64,000 bases of DNA from Candidatus Merdivicinus intestinigallinarum (GCA_018713335.1 DVOW01000043.1:1-64000), one strand, 5' to 3'. Shown: positions 37,644 to 46,741, numbered from the stretch's first letter. Made by a program: numbers and translations. The notes: generated by a model not told the origin, from the letters alone.

Positions 37644-39968
37644 TCACTCCTCACCCGGTTTTAAAGCGGCGGCCAGGGCCTTCTCCGCGCTTTGGAGGGT
37701 TTCCTCCAAAGCCCAGCTGCCGTACAGGTACATGCGCAGCCGCAGGCCGAAAAGGTCCTCCATTTCCGAAGGCAGGGGGAGGGCCTCCCCACTCCGGCAG
37801 ACGGATTTCATATCCCGCAGCCGCTGTTTTTCCTCAGGGCCGGCATTGCCGGCGTATTCCTTCCAGAAGGCTTCCTCCGCGGCCAGGTTCATAGGGATAT
37901 GACGGAAAGTAAAGAGGGTCTGCCCTTCTTCACTGCAAAGGTATTCCAAAAATTCCCAGGCGGCATCCGGGTTTTGGGCGTCTTTGGGAATGGCGAAGGT
38001 TTCCCGGGGGGTAATCAGCCCGGCCACAGGCATAGGCAGCAGCCGGTAATCCGGGAAAACGGAAGCCATGCTGAAATCATCACTTAAAAATCCTTCGCCC
38101 AGGTCATACAGGGCAAACATACCGCCTGAAAGCGGGTCAAAAGAGGAGATTTCCCGTTCCTTTCCAAACTGCGGGTCGTTATAGGTTCCCCGCCAGGCCG
38201 CCAAGTCCCGCCGGAACCATTCCTGATCCAAAGATATGGTCTGCCGTTCTTCATCCGCCAATAGGGTCAGACCGCTTTGGAGCATGGCCCGGGTGATCTC
38301 CTCCTTTTCGCCGGAAAAGAGGGGCGTTTCCGGGGATTTTTCCTTTATTTCCGGAAGCAGGGCAAAAATATCCGCCCAGCTGTCTAAGCTGTCCAAATCC
38401 ACCCCTAATTTTTCCGCCATGGATCCATCGGCAATCAGGCAGGAAACTTCATAATTCACCGGCAGGCAGTTGAGCTGGCTGTCCTTGGCCATTTCTTCTA
38501 AAACAACAGGGTTCAGCTTGTCAGAAAGGCCGGATTTCTCCAGATATTCGGTCAAATCCATCAAATCAGGATGTTCCAGCATGTCCCGTGCCGGTAAAGT
38601 GTTCCCATCAAAAAGAATCAAATCTCCGGCCGTCCCGGCAGACAGGCGGCGCAGAAGCTCTTCCCGGTATTCGGAAGCGGATTCCGCATATTCATCCCAG
38701 GATGCGTAAACCGGGTCCACCAAAATCGTCCAGCCCGGATTCTCCCGTTCAAAGCGCATCACAGCGTCGTCCAGGTAATCGCTGGCGTAGGGCGCTGTAA
38801 CGGAAAAGTCCACCTGGATTTCCGGCGGCGGCGCGTCCTGGTCATGGACAAAGGATGAAAACTCCTGATAGGCGTACTCTTCGCCGTTTTCGTAGTTCCG
38901 GGTGAAACTATACACCAGCGTCCGGTCCTCCCCCACGGCAAAATCATAATAAAAAGACATATCTTCCGGGTAGAAGGAGGTGTCCTGCCCCACCGTCAGG
39001 ATGGTTTTCTCCTTTTGGCCGTTTTCCGGCCGGAGGACCGACACTTCCTTATTGGAGGACAGGTATAACAGGCCGTCCTCCCGGCTGTAATCGATCTGGC
39101 AGAAGGTTTCATTAAAAGGGACCATCCAGCTTTGCTCCCGGGTTTTGGCATTGACTTTCAGCAGAGAATAGTGCGTTTGGTGCTGAAGGCCGCCGGTGAC
39201 GGTGTAAACATTCCCTTCCCCGTCAATGGCCGCGTCCTCGGTTTCGGCGTATTCCGCACACAAATTCCCATTCCAGTCGTAAACCTGCAAATAGGCGGGG
39301 GGCCCTCCCGTCACACGGGCGATCAGGTAGAGATACTCCTCGTCGGCCATGAACTTTTGAATTTTCAGATACGGACTTCTGTGAAGCCCCTCCAGCCTGA
39401 CTGTGCGTTCCGGTTCCCCGTTTCCCTGGTAACGGACGACCGTTACCGCGCTGGTTTCCGGGTCCAGATCCGCCGTCAGCACATTTCCGTCAAAATCCAG
39501 GGCCGCTAAGCCGGAAATGCCGGCGGGGATCTCCTTCCGGACCTCCCCGGTGTAATCCACAAAGGCCGCGCTGTCCCCCTGTTTCTGTTCCCAAACGATC
39601 GCGCCTTCATAATAATAAAGCATATGGGAGGCGTTCCGGTCCGAAAAGGAAGGCAGTTCCGTATATTGGTGGTCCAGGCGGGCAAACAAGGCAAGCAGGC
39701 TTTCCTGCAAAGCGTCCGCCCCCACCGTCATGGAGGCTCCGGCCAGGCAGAAGCACAAAATTACAGCCGCCGCCCTTCTGCCGGCCGTATTCAAAAGCCG
39801 GTCGTACCGCAGCTTCCGGCGCAGGAAAAGGCCCTTCATCTTCTTTTGGAACCGCCGGGAGGGCGCCGGTTCCGGCATTTTTGCAAGCTGTTCCTCCGTA
39901 AGTTCCAGCTCCGTCATGCAGATTTCCGCCAGCGATCGTTCCAGGTCTTTTTCAGAAAATTCAGTCAA
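37644..39968 (-). CDS. anti-sigma-like cytoplasmic domain, TM, propeller-like region and ABC solute-binding domain (fusion)
   Basis: N-term MTEFSEKDLERSLAEICMTELELTEEQLAKMPEPAPSRRFQKKMKGLFLRRKLRYDRLLNTAGRRAAAVILCFCLAGASMTVGADALQESLLALFARLDHQYTEL resembles clostridial anti-sigma proteins of the DUF4367 type; C-term SBP (FSVTAPYASDYLDDAVMRFERENPGWTILV...NPDAAWEFLEYLCSEEGQTLF). TTG start overlaps the sigma stop by 8 nt. Confidence 0.8.
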   Translation of the reverse strand: MTEFSEKDLERSLAEICMTELELTEEQLAKMPEPAPSRRFQKKMKGLFLRRKLRYDRLLNTAGRRAAAVILCFCLAGASMTVGADALQESLLALFARLDHQYTELPSFSDRNASHMLYYYEGAIVWEQKQGDSAAFVDYTGEVRKEIPAGISGLAALDFDGNVLTADLDPETSAVTVVRYQGNGEPERTVRLEGLHRSPYLKIQKFMADEEYLYLIARVTGGPPAYLQVYDWNGNLCAEYAETEDAAIDGEGNVYTVTGGLQHQTHYSLLKVNAKTREQSWMVPFNETFCQIDYSREDGLLYLSSNKEVSVLRPENGQKEKTILTVGQDTSFYPEDMSFYYDFAVGEDRTLVYSFTRNYENGEEYAYQEFSSFVHDQDAPPPEIQVDFSVTAPYASDYLDDAVMRFERENPGWTILVDPVYASWDEYAESASEYREELLRRLSAGTAGDLILFDGNTLPARDMLEHPDLMDLTEYLEKSGLSDKLNPVVLEEMAKDSQLNCLPVNYEVSCLIADGSMAEKLGVDLDSLDSWADIFALLPEIKEKSPETPLFSGEKEEITRAMLQSGLTLLADEERQTISLDQEWFRRDLAAWRGTYNDPQFGKEREISSFDPLSGGMFALYDLGEGFLSDDFSMASVFPDYRLLPMPVAGLITPRETFAIPKDAQNPDAAWEFLEYLCSEEGQTLFTFRHIPMNLAAEEAFWKEYAGNAGPEEKQRLRDMKSVCRSGEALPLPSEMEDLFGLRLRMYLYGSWALEETLQSAEKALAAALKPGEE

Positions 39969-40509
39969 TTTGTTCCTCCCCTTTCATACGCTGCTGCAAT
40001 TTGTTGGTAATGGCGTGAAGCCGGTTGTAAACGGTCTTGGTGGAAATGTGGTACAAAGTCCCGATGTCCTGGGCCTTGATCTTGGAAAAATAGAACAGCT
40101 CAAGCATTTCCCGTTCTTCCGCCGGAAGCTCCAGGATACACCGTTTCAAGCGGCTCATGCAGTCCTTCTGTTCCAGGCGGGCGGCAATGTCCTCCGGTCC
40201 CGGCAGATTCTCCGGCATATCCTGCACTACCTTTTGCTCCCTTTGCCGGGAACGGCAAAGGTCCAATGCCGCATGGCGGACGCTTTTGCAGACCAGGGCT
40301 TTGGTCCGGGGGGACTCCGGCGGGCCGATATTGGGCAGGATCTTCAGGATATATAAAAAGGTTTCTTGCACCGCGTCCTCCGCCCGGGCCTGGTCGTTCA
40401 GGATGCGGCTGGCGATTTTCAGCATGGGCGGGCGGTAAAGCTCATAAATTGCGGTAAACTTGTCCTGTTCCCTTTCATCTGCAATGAGGGTCGTATAAAA
40501 AGCTAGCAT
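39961..40509 (-). CDS. ECF-type RNA polymerase sigma factor
   Basis: region 2 (FTAIYELYRPPMLKIASRILNDQARAEDAVQETFLYILKIL) and region 4 (LKRCILELPAEEREMLELFYFSKIKAQDIGTLYHISTKTVYNRLHAITNKL). Confidence 0.92.
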   Translation of the reverse strand: MLAFYTTLIADEREQDKFTAIYELYRPPMLKIASRILNDQARAEDAVQETFLYILKILPNIGPPESPRTKALVCKSVRHAALDLCRSRQREQKVVQDMPENLPGPEDIAARLEQKDCMSRLKRCILELPAEEREMLELFYFSKIKAQDIGTLYHISTKTVYNRLHAITNKLQQRMKGEEQID

Positions 40510-40536
40510 AGGGTTCTCCTTTGGCTGTATTCAAAA

Positions 40537-40551
40537 CGTCCCGCTGGGACG
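40537..40551 (-). promoter_or_regulatory. hairpin in sigma-factor 5' UTR
   Basis: CGTCCC-gct-GGGACG perfect inverted repeat just upstream of the RBS. Confidence 0.35.
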
Positions 40552-40568
40552 GGAGGTACAAAGCTCTG

Positions 40569-40596
40569 ATAATATAGAAGCGTTTTTCTTGGACAA
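40569..40596 (-). promoter_or_regulatory. candidate promoter for the sigma/SBP operon
   Basis: minus strand TTGTCC, 16-nt spacer, TATTAT. Confidence 0.35.
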
Positions 40597-40703
40597 AAAT
40601 GTAAAATAAATATCAAAAAATTAAAAACTCGCCTTTTACACACTTTCTGTGCAAGAATCTATAAAAATTACACAACGATTATCTTCCGGAAACTGGGCAA
40701 AAG

Positions 40704-40733
40704 AAAAATCCCAGTTTTCGCAACTGGGATTTT
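40704..40733 (-). terminator. terminator after the second GH29 gene
   Basis: AATCCCAGT-tttcgca-ACTGGGATT with A/T flanks. Confidence 0.8.
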
Positions 40734-40761
40734 GGGCAGCGATAAACTGCCGGAAAAATAC

Positions 40762-41880
40762 TTATTCGGCTCCTGCGCCTGTAATGTTCTGGGAGGACGC
40801 CCCAGCGGCAGGGAACCCTTCCCGCCGGATCTTCTCCCCCAGCTCCAGCAGGATTTTCACATGGCTGGGATGGATCGAGCCGTCGGCCATGGGGCCGGTG
40901 TTCAGCAGAAGGTTGCAGTTGTTGGCGGCGGCGTGGCCCAGCAGCGCATAAAGCTCCTCCACGCTGCGGTTTTCAAAGCGGGGGTTATAGCCCCAACAGC
41001 CCCGCTGGATGGTGGAGCAGATTTCGTTGTGCTTATGCCGGTTCCCCTCGAAGCCTTTCCGGGCGCGCTGTGCGCCCGCTTCCCCAAACCGGGGGCGGAT
41101 ACTGTCGGCCAAATCATGGAAACTGTTTTCCGGGGAGGCAAAGTCCTCCGTGCCAGTGGCCCCCTGCTTCCAGGAAATCAGGACATCCGGGTGTTTTTTA
41201 CGCAGATTGGCGTAGATTCGCTCGATGGGGATATATTCCTCCCCCATGGCGTACCAGGCGGCGATCAAATCCAGCCAGATACCGGTGATCTTATAATTGG
41301 ACAGAAGTTCGTCCATGACCTGTTCGATATAGTCGATGTAGTGCTGGAAATCCTCTTTTTTCCGGTACAAATAGCGGGGCTCCGGCTGTTCATAGGCGGG
41401 ACGCGCGCTGTCGAATACCGTGTTGTCCACATAATAGGGATGATGCCAGTTGAGCATGAAGGTGTAATAGGCGAAAAATCCCAGGCCCTTCCGGTCGCAG
41501 GCCTCGCTGAGCTCCTTGACCAGGTCCCGGCCCGCCGCGTTCATGCTGTTGAAGGGCTCGATTTTGGAATCCCACAGGCAGAATCCCTCATGATGGCAGG
41601 TGGTCAGGTTGATATATTTCATCCCCGCCTTCAGGGCCAGGTCCGTGATATAGTCCGCGTCAAAATTGTGGGCCGTAAACTGTTCCGTCAGCTTTTCATA
41701 TTCCGCCACCGGGATTTTGTCAAAAAACTGGATCCACTCCCGGTCGTGCATCAGGGAATATAAGCCATAATGCAGGAAGAGGCCGTATTTCGCGTCCTGA
41801 AACCACTTCAGTTTCGCCTGTTTCGGGTCCTTGACCCATATCTCCTCGTAATCTTTTAAGTATTTCGGGCATTCTCCCAT
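40762..41880 (-). CDS. alpha-L-fucosidase-like GH29 protein
   Basis: KWFQDAKYGLFLHYGLYSLMHDREWIQF...AGMKYINLTTCHHEGFCLWDSK. Confidence 0.88.
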   Translation of the reverse strand: MGECPKYLKDYEEIWVKDPKQAKLKWFQDAKYGLFLHYGLYSLMHDREWIQFFDKIPVAEYEKLTEQFTAHNFDADYITDLALKAGMKYINLTTCHHEGFCLWDSKIEPFNSMNAAGRDLVKELSEACDRKGLGFFAYYTFMLNWHHPYYVDNTVFDSARPAYEQPEPRYLYRKKEDFQHYIDYIEQVMDELLSNYKITGIWLDLIAAWYAMGEEYIPIERIYANLRKKHPDVLISWKQGATGTEDFASPENSFHDLADSIRPRFGEAGAQRARKGFEGNRHKHNEICSTIQRGCWGYNPRFENRSVEELYALLGHAAANNCNLLLNTGPMADGSIHPSHVKILLELGEKIRREGFPAAGASSQNITGAGAE

Positions 41881-41989
41881 GACAATTCCTCCTTACGGCG
41901 CGCCGCGCCGCTGCTATCACGGTTTCTAATTGTACAGAAAACGCCCTAAAATGTCAAGGGATTCCCCGCAAAATGCCTGCCCCGCGCAG

Positions 41990-43588
41990 TCACTTTACCC
42001 GGATCAGCGCGTAGACCCAGTCCTGGAAAGCGTCGATCCGGGGCATCCGGAAGGAGCCGTCCGCTTCCGCATGGACAATGCCCAGATCTGTCACCCGGCC
42101 AGTGATGGGGTCCATCCGTTCCGCCCGGTATGCCGCACCAGGCTCCAGCTGCAAAATCCGGACCTCCCCCCAGAAGTCCCCGCCGAAATTGGGCTTGAAG
42201 ATCAGGCATACCTCTCCGGGAATCCCCATGGCGAAATGTCCGTCCGGGGCCTCCAAGGTGCAGGGGCGTTCTACCCATTCGGGGTGCTGCTCAAAGCGCC
42301 ACCATTCAAATTTCATCAGGTATTCCTTGCAGTACCCGATCTGCCGGGAGCCGGGGAGCTGATAGGCTTCCTGCCAGGGGGTGCTGCCCCACTGGGCCCC
42401 GTGGGGCGATACGCCGTAAGGGCAGTTTTTGTCGTTTAGCTGCCAGATCCCGTTGGCGCCGTAGGTGTGGCCGCAGGCTCCCAGGAAAACGCAGCTTAAA
42501 AACGCGTACCGCTGGACATCCGCATAGCTGGACCCGCAGATGCCCTCATAGCACACCTCCGAATCAATGACCGGCAGCCGTTTCTGGGAAACAGCCTTGC
42601 GGACCATCTGCATGGTAGGGGCCAGGCTGAAGGGACCGCTGTGGCCGGTTTGGAGCATATCCAGGTCCAGAAGGGATTCATCCTCGATCTGCTCATGGCC
42701 GTAGGAGGTGGGGTGGATGGTGACCAGCCGGCGGAACACATCCTGCTCTTTAATGAAGGCAGTCATTTCGTTCCAGTCCCTGCGGGACTGGCGCAGATGC
42801 TCCTCCATGGGGCAATTCTCGTCATAAAAGGCCATGTTGGCCTCGCCGGCCACGCACCAGACCACCGGGTAAGCCGCCCAGCGGGCGATTAGGTACTGCC
42901 AGTGCCGCTTCAATACTTCTTTCCCCGCGAATTTCATGAAAAAGCCCCAGCTGCCCACAATACAGGGGGTGATGCCGTGTTCGATCAGGCTGATGATCTT
43001 GCGGTCCGCCATGTCAAAATAAAGGGGGTTGATTTGGGTGAATTGCTCGTCCCAGGGGAACCCGCCCTCGTTTTTCCCGCGCTCATCAAAGGGCAGCATA
43101 TCAGGGTACAGCCCCGCTACGATCTGCACGACCGTAAAGCCTTTCCGCCGCCGGTCCTCCGCCAGGGTCTCAAAATCCTCCGGATAGGCCAGGCGGGTGG
43201 TCAGGCCCATCCACCAGGTGTCTGCCAGCCAGAAAAAGGGCGTGCCGTCCCGGTGCCGCAAAAACATCTCCCCGTCCCGGCGGCAGATACTGCCGCGGCG
43301 GTACAGGGGGTTCTCCCCTTGATAGGCTGTCACCTGTACGGAACCGGTCTGTCCCCGCAGTCCGGCATCCTCCTGGCTGCACAGGGTTTCAAAATGATGT
43401 TCCCCCACCTGGGGCGAGCTGTACCGGACCTTCCAGACCCCGTTTCCCGCCCAGAATCCGGGAACGGTCAGGATTTCGCCTTCCGGGCCGGTCCACCGCA
43501 CCTGAAATTCCACCTGGTCAAAGGGGCGTTCATATACCTTTTCCGCCTGAAAGCTCAGCTCCACAACCTGGTTTTGCATGACTGTCAT
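41990..43588 (-). CDS. DUF5060/DUF4038 (apiosidase-like) glycoside hydrolase
   Basis: N-term VELSFQAEKVYERPFDQVEFQVRWTGPEGEILTVPGFW (DUF5060-like), then RRDGEMFLRHRDGTPFFWLADTWWMGLTTRL (DUF4038-like). Confidence 0.82.
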   Translation of the reverse strand: MTVMQNQVVELSFQAEKVYERPFDQVEFQVRWTGPEGEILTVPGFWAGNGVWKVRYSSPQVGEHHFETLCSQEDAGLRGQTGSVQVTAYQGENPLYRRGSICRRDGEMFLRHRDGTPFFWLADTWWMGLTTRLAYPEDFETLAEDRRRKGFTVVQIVAGLYPDMLPFDERGKNEGGFPWDEQFTQINPLYFDMADRKIISLIEHGITPCIVGSWGFFMKFAGKEVLKRHWQYLIARWAAYPVVWCVAGEANMAFYDENCPMEEHLRQSRRDWNEMTAFIKEQDVFRRLVTIHPTSYGHEQIEDESLLDLDMLQTGHSGPFSLAPTMQMVRKAVSQKRLPVIDSEVCYEGICGSSYADVQRYAFLSCVFLGACGHTYGANGIWQLNDKNCPYGVSPHGAQWGSTPWQEAYQLPGSRQIGYCKEYLMKFEWWRFEQHPEWVERPCTLEAPDGHFAMGIPGEVCLIFKPNFGGDFWGEVRILQLEPGAAYRAERMDPITGRVTDLGIVHAEADGSFRMPRIDAFQDWVYALIRVK

Positions 43589-43816
43589 GGCAATTCCTCC
43601 CACAAAATCGATTTGAATACCGGGATATAGATTACTGTTTCATCGTACCATATTTATTTCCAAAAATCCAGAGGTATTCTAAATAATTTCTAGGTATTTT
43701 TTATCCATCTGAAATACCCCGCCTTTATTTTCTTAAAATCCATTCCAGACGGTATATCCAGCCAAAAAGTGCCGATACTTTGGTTGCAGGATTCTCAGAT
43801 TCAGGAGGTATCGATT

Positions 43817-44038
43817 ATGAACAATAAAAACGGATTTGTGATTACCCACCGGGACTATGTTCTCAGCGGCTGGCTCAATTCAACAGAGCTTGTCCGGGAT
43901 TACCAGGCTTACGCCCAGGAAATCGGAAGCGAGGACAAGGCCCTGGCGCAGTGCTTTGCGGAATATGCGGAAACCGAAGCGGAGCACGCAGCCAAATTCC
44001 GCCAGCTCCTGCTGAACTATGAACAGAAAAAAATGTAG
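43817..44038 (+). CDS. small conserved-looking helical protein of unknown function
   Basis: 73-aa ORF with AGGAGG RBS and following terminator; MNNKNGFVITHRDYVLSGWLNSTELVRDYQAYAQEIG...AETEAEHAAKFRQLLLNYEQ. Confidence 0.6.
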   Translation: MNNKNGFVITHRDYVLSGWLNSTELVRDYQAYAQEIGSEDKALAQCFAEYAETEAEHAAKFRQLLLNYEQKKM

Positions 44039-44040
44039 CG

Positions 44041-44076
44041 GAAACGTCCCGTCTGACTCTCAGGCGGGGCGTTTCC
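44041..44076 (+). terminator. terminator
   Basis: GAAACGTCCCGTCTGA-ctc-TCAGGCGGGGCGTTTC. Confidence 0.85.
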
Positions 44077-44104
44077 TTATTCCCCTGCTTGTTCACAATT
44101 TGGA

Positions 44105-44133
44105 AAACAAATTTCGTTTGTTTATGTTATAAT
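44105..44133 (+). promoter_or_regulatory. promoter with operator-like inverted repeat upstream of sulfatase
   Basis: AAACAAA-N5-TTTGTTT (44105-44123) just upstream of extended -10 TGTTATAAT (-10 at 44128-44133). Confidence 0.45.
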
Positions 44134-44231
44134 AATGAAGACATCAGCCACGCGGGAAGGTTTTTTTCCAATAATTGGGGCCGGTATATAACGGCTGCTT
44201 CCCGCTTTCAAGGAAAGGGAGTATTCAATCC

Positions 44232-45692
44232 ATGAGCAATCCAAACGTAATTCTACTGCTGGCAGACGACCTGGGCTACGGCGACCTGTCCTGCTACGGC
44301 GGCGTAGGCGCGCAGACGCCTCATATCGACGCGCTGCTGGAGCACGGCGTCCGCTTTGCCGACGGCTATTCCACCTCGGCGGTCTGCACCCCCGCGCGTT
44401 ACAGCATTTTAGCTGGGGAATACCCTTTCCGCAACCCGGACACCCACATTCTGCCGGGGGACGCCCCCTGCATCATCGGCAAGGAACAGGGTACCCTGCC
44501 GAAAATTTTTCAGAAGGCAGGCTACCGCACAGCGGCCATCGGCAAATGGCACCTTGGCCTTGGCAGCGGCGATTTGGACTGGAACAAGCCCATCAGCCAC
44601 ACGCCCAACGACATCGGGTTCGATTATTCCTACATCTTCCCGGCCACCAACGACCGGGTCCCCTGCGTCTATGTGAAAAACCGCCTGGTGGAGAATCTGG
44701 ACGAAAACGACCCCATCGAGGTTTCTTATGACGCGGAATGCCCCTTTGAAGACATCGCCACTTCGGAACGGAACCCGGAGCTGCTGCGGATGAAGCATTC
44801 CAACGGCCACAACAACAGCATTATCAACGGCGTGGGCCGTATCGGGTATATGCGCGGCGGCCAAAAGGCGGTCTGGCGGGACGAGGATTTGACGGAGCGA
44901 TTCCTCTCTGAAGCGGAACATTTTATTAAAGAAGACCCGGAAAAGCCCTTCTTCCTTTACTATGCCCTGCACCAGCCCCATGTGCCCCGGGTCCCGAATC
45001 CCAAATTCGCGGGGAAAAGCGGCCTTGGCCCCAGAGGGGACGTCATTATGGAAATGGATCACTGCGTCGGGGAGCTGACTGCTTTCCTGGAAAAAGAGGG
45101 GCTGCTGGACAACACCATCCTCCTGTTTACCAGCGACAACGGACCTGTGCTGGATGACGGCTACATGGACGATGCGGAACGCTTCAACACAATGGCCCAG
45201 CACCGGCCCGCGGGCCCTCTCCGGGGCGGAAAATACAGCAAATTTGAAGGCGGCGCCCGAATCCCGCTGATCGTTTCCTGGAAGTCCCACATCCGTCCCG
45301 CCGTTTCCCATGCCCTGGTGAGCCAGGTGGATTTTGCCGCCTCCTTTGCCTCCATGCTGGGGGTGGACCTGGGCGATTGGGCGCCGGACAGCCAGGACCA
45401 TCTGGACGCTTTCTTAGGCGGATCCATTGAGGGCCGGGAGGAAATTTTCGCGGAAGCCGCCAACAAGAGCCATTTCCTGCGGCGGGGCAAATGGACATAT
45501 ATGCAGCCCTCGGACGGCCCGGCCCATGATTTTACCACTAACATTGAACTGGGAAATTCCCGGGATCATCAGCTTTACAACATGGAGTATGATGCGGGCC
45601 AGCGGGTAAACGTTGCGGAGATCCACCCGGACCTGGTAGAAAAGATGTCCCGCCGCATTGAGGAGATCAAGGCTTCCGCGCGCACCCGGTAG
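44232..45692 (+). CDS. sulfatase (Cys-type, formylglycine-dependent)
   Basis: NVILLLADDLGYGDLSCYGG...SAVCTPARYSILAGEYPF (C-x-P-x-R motif)...LFTSDNGP. Confidence 0.93.
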   Translation: MSNPNVILLLADDLGYGDLSCYGGVGAQTPHIDALLEHGVRFADGYSTSAVCTPARYSILAGEYPFRNPDTHILPGDAPCIIGKEQGTLPKIFQKAGYRTAAIGKWHLGLGSGDLDWNKPISHTPNDIGFDYSYIFPATNDRVPCVYVKNRLVENLDENDPIEVSYDAECPFEDIATSERNPELLRMKHSNGHNNSIINGVGRIGYMRGGQKAVWRDEDLTERFLSEAEHFIKEDPEKPFFLYYALHQPHVPRVPNPKFAGKSGLGPRGDVIMEMDHCVGELTAFLEKEGLLDNTILLFTSDNGPVLDDGYMDDAERFNTMAQHRPAGPLRGGKYSKFEGGARIPLIVSWKSHIRPAVSHALVSQVDFAASFASMLGVDLGDWAPDSQDHLDAFLGGSIEGREEIFAEAANKSHFLRRGKWTYMQPSDGPAHDFTTNIELGNSRDHQLYNMEYDAGQRVNVAEIHPDLVEKMSRRIEEIKASARTR

Positions 45693-45797
45693 CTGTTTGG
45701 CGGTACTGTTCTTTTGAAAAAATGTACCAAAAATCGTCAGGCTGTGCAAGAAAAGTTCCCCTTTATCTGCTATCATTGTAATCAAGAAAAGAGGCGT

Positions 45798-46043
45798 ATG
45801 ATTATGGCAAAAAACTGGTATCCTATGATTGATGAAGCCCTTTGCGCTCAGTGCGGCAAATGCGTGGAGCTGTGCACCAAAAACCGTCATTTTGCTTATG
45901 ACGCGGAACAGGCTCCCCGTCCTTTTGTGAGCCGCCCGGAAAATTGTGTGGACCACTGCCACGGCTGCGGCAATCTGTGTCCCCGCGGCGCTATCACCTA
46001 TTTTGGGGACGACACCGGCTGGACGCCGCCCCACCGCGGATAG
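45798..46043 (+). CDS. small double 4Fe-4S ferredoxin-like protein
   Basis: CAQCGKCVELC...CVDHCHGCGNLCPRGAI, two cysteine clusters; ATG at 45798 or 45804. Confidence 0.75.
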   Translation: MIMAKNWYPMIDEALCAQCGKCVELCTKNRHFAYDAEQAPRPFVSRPENCVDHCHGCGNLCPRGAITYFGDDTGWTPPHRG

Positions 46044-46057
46044 AATGACAGTCATCG

Positions 46058-46092
46058 AAAAAGGCAGGCGCATCATCATGCGTCTGCCTTTC
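46058..46092. terminator. bidirectional terminator
   Basis: AAAGGCAGGCGCAT-catc-ATGCGTCTGCCTTT. Confidence 0.8.
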
Positions 46093-46120
46093 CATTTGCA
46101 TACATTGTTTGCCGGACACA

Positions 46121-46741
46121 TTACTGGCCGCTTTTCTGGGAAGCGTCCAGCAGGACCTGCGCCACGCGCTCCACGTCCACATTGCCGTCCGCGGAGTATT
46201 TCTCCCGTTTGAGGAGCTTTTTAAAGCTCTTGAAGCCCATGACCGGCAGCCCGCGCTCCGTGTTCAGGACCGCTTTGGGGCTGGTGAAAACCACATAGTT
46301 TTCAATGGACGTCTTGTAAATCTTATTGGCAGTCAGGACTTCCCGGACAGCTTCCAGGCAGGCCTGGCTGTGCAGGACCGGGTTCTCGAAGGAGCCGCGT
46401 TTTTCCTGCTCGTTCTTGGTAACGACCCGCACCCACTTTTTATCCCAGCCGGTGCCGTAGATATTGCCGGCGGAATTTTTTTCCGTAACGATCATGACCC
46501 CAAAAAAACCGATGAGGATATGTCCCACCTGTACCGGGCCGTTTTTGCCGGGCAGGGTCAGGCCCCTCAACACCCGGAACCGCCGGATACCGGCGAAACG
46601 TGTCAATATTTTGTGGATCTTACGCTCTCCGTCCACTCCCTTTTTCCGGTAATACCACTTCATGATCCCGGAAATCGCGCCAAGGATCACAGCAATCCCC
46701 AGCGCCGCAATTCCAATGATGATCCACTGCTGCTCTGTCAT
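46121..46741 (-). CDS. membrane-anchored NERD domain protein
   Basis: N-terminal TM; GVDGERKIHKILTRF...LPGKNGPVQVGHILIGFFGVMIVTEKN. Confidence 0.75.
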   Translation of the reverse strand: MTEQQWIIIGIAALGIAVILGAISGIMKWYYRKKGVDGERKIHKILTRFAGIRRFRVLRGLTLPGKNGPVQVGHILIGFFGVMIVTEKNSAGNIYGTGWDKKWVRVVTKNEQEKRGSFENPVLHSQACLEAVREVLTANKIYKTSIENYVVFTSPKAVLNTERGLPVMGFKSFKKLLKREKYSADGNVDVERVAQVLLDASQKSGQ

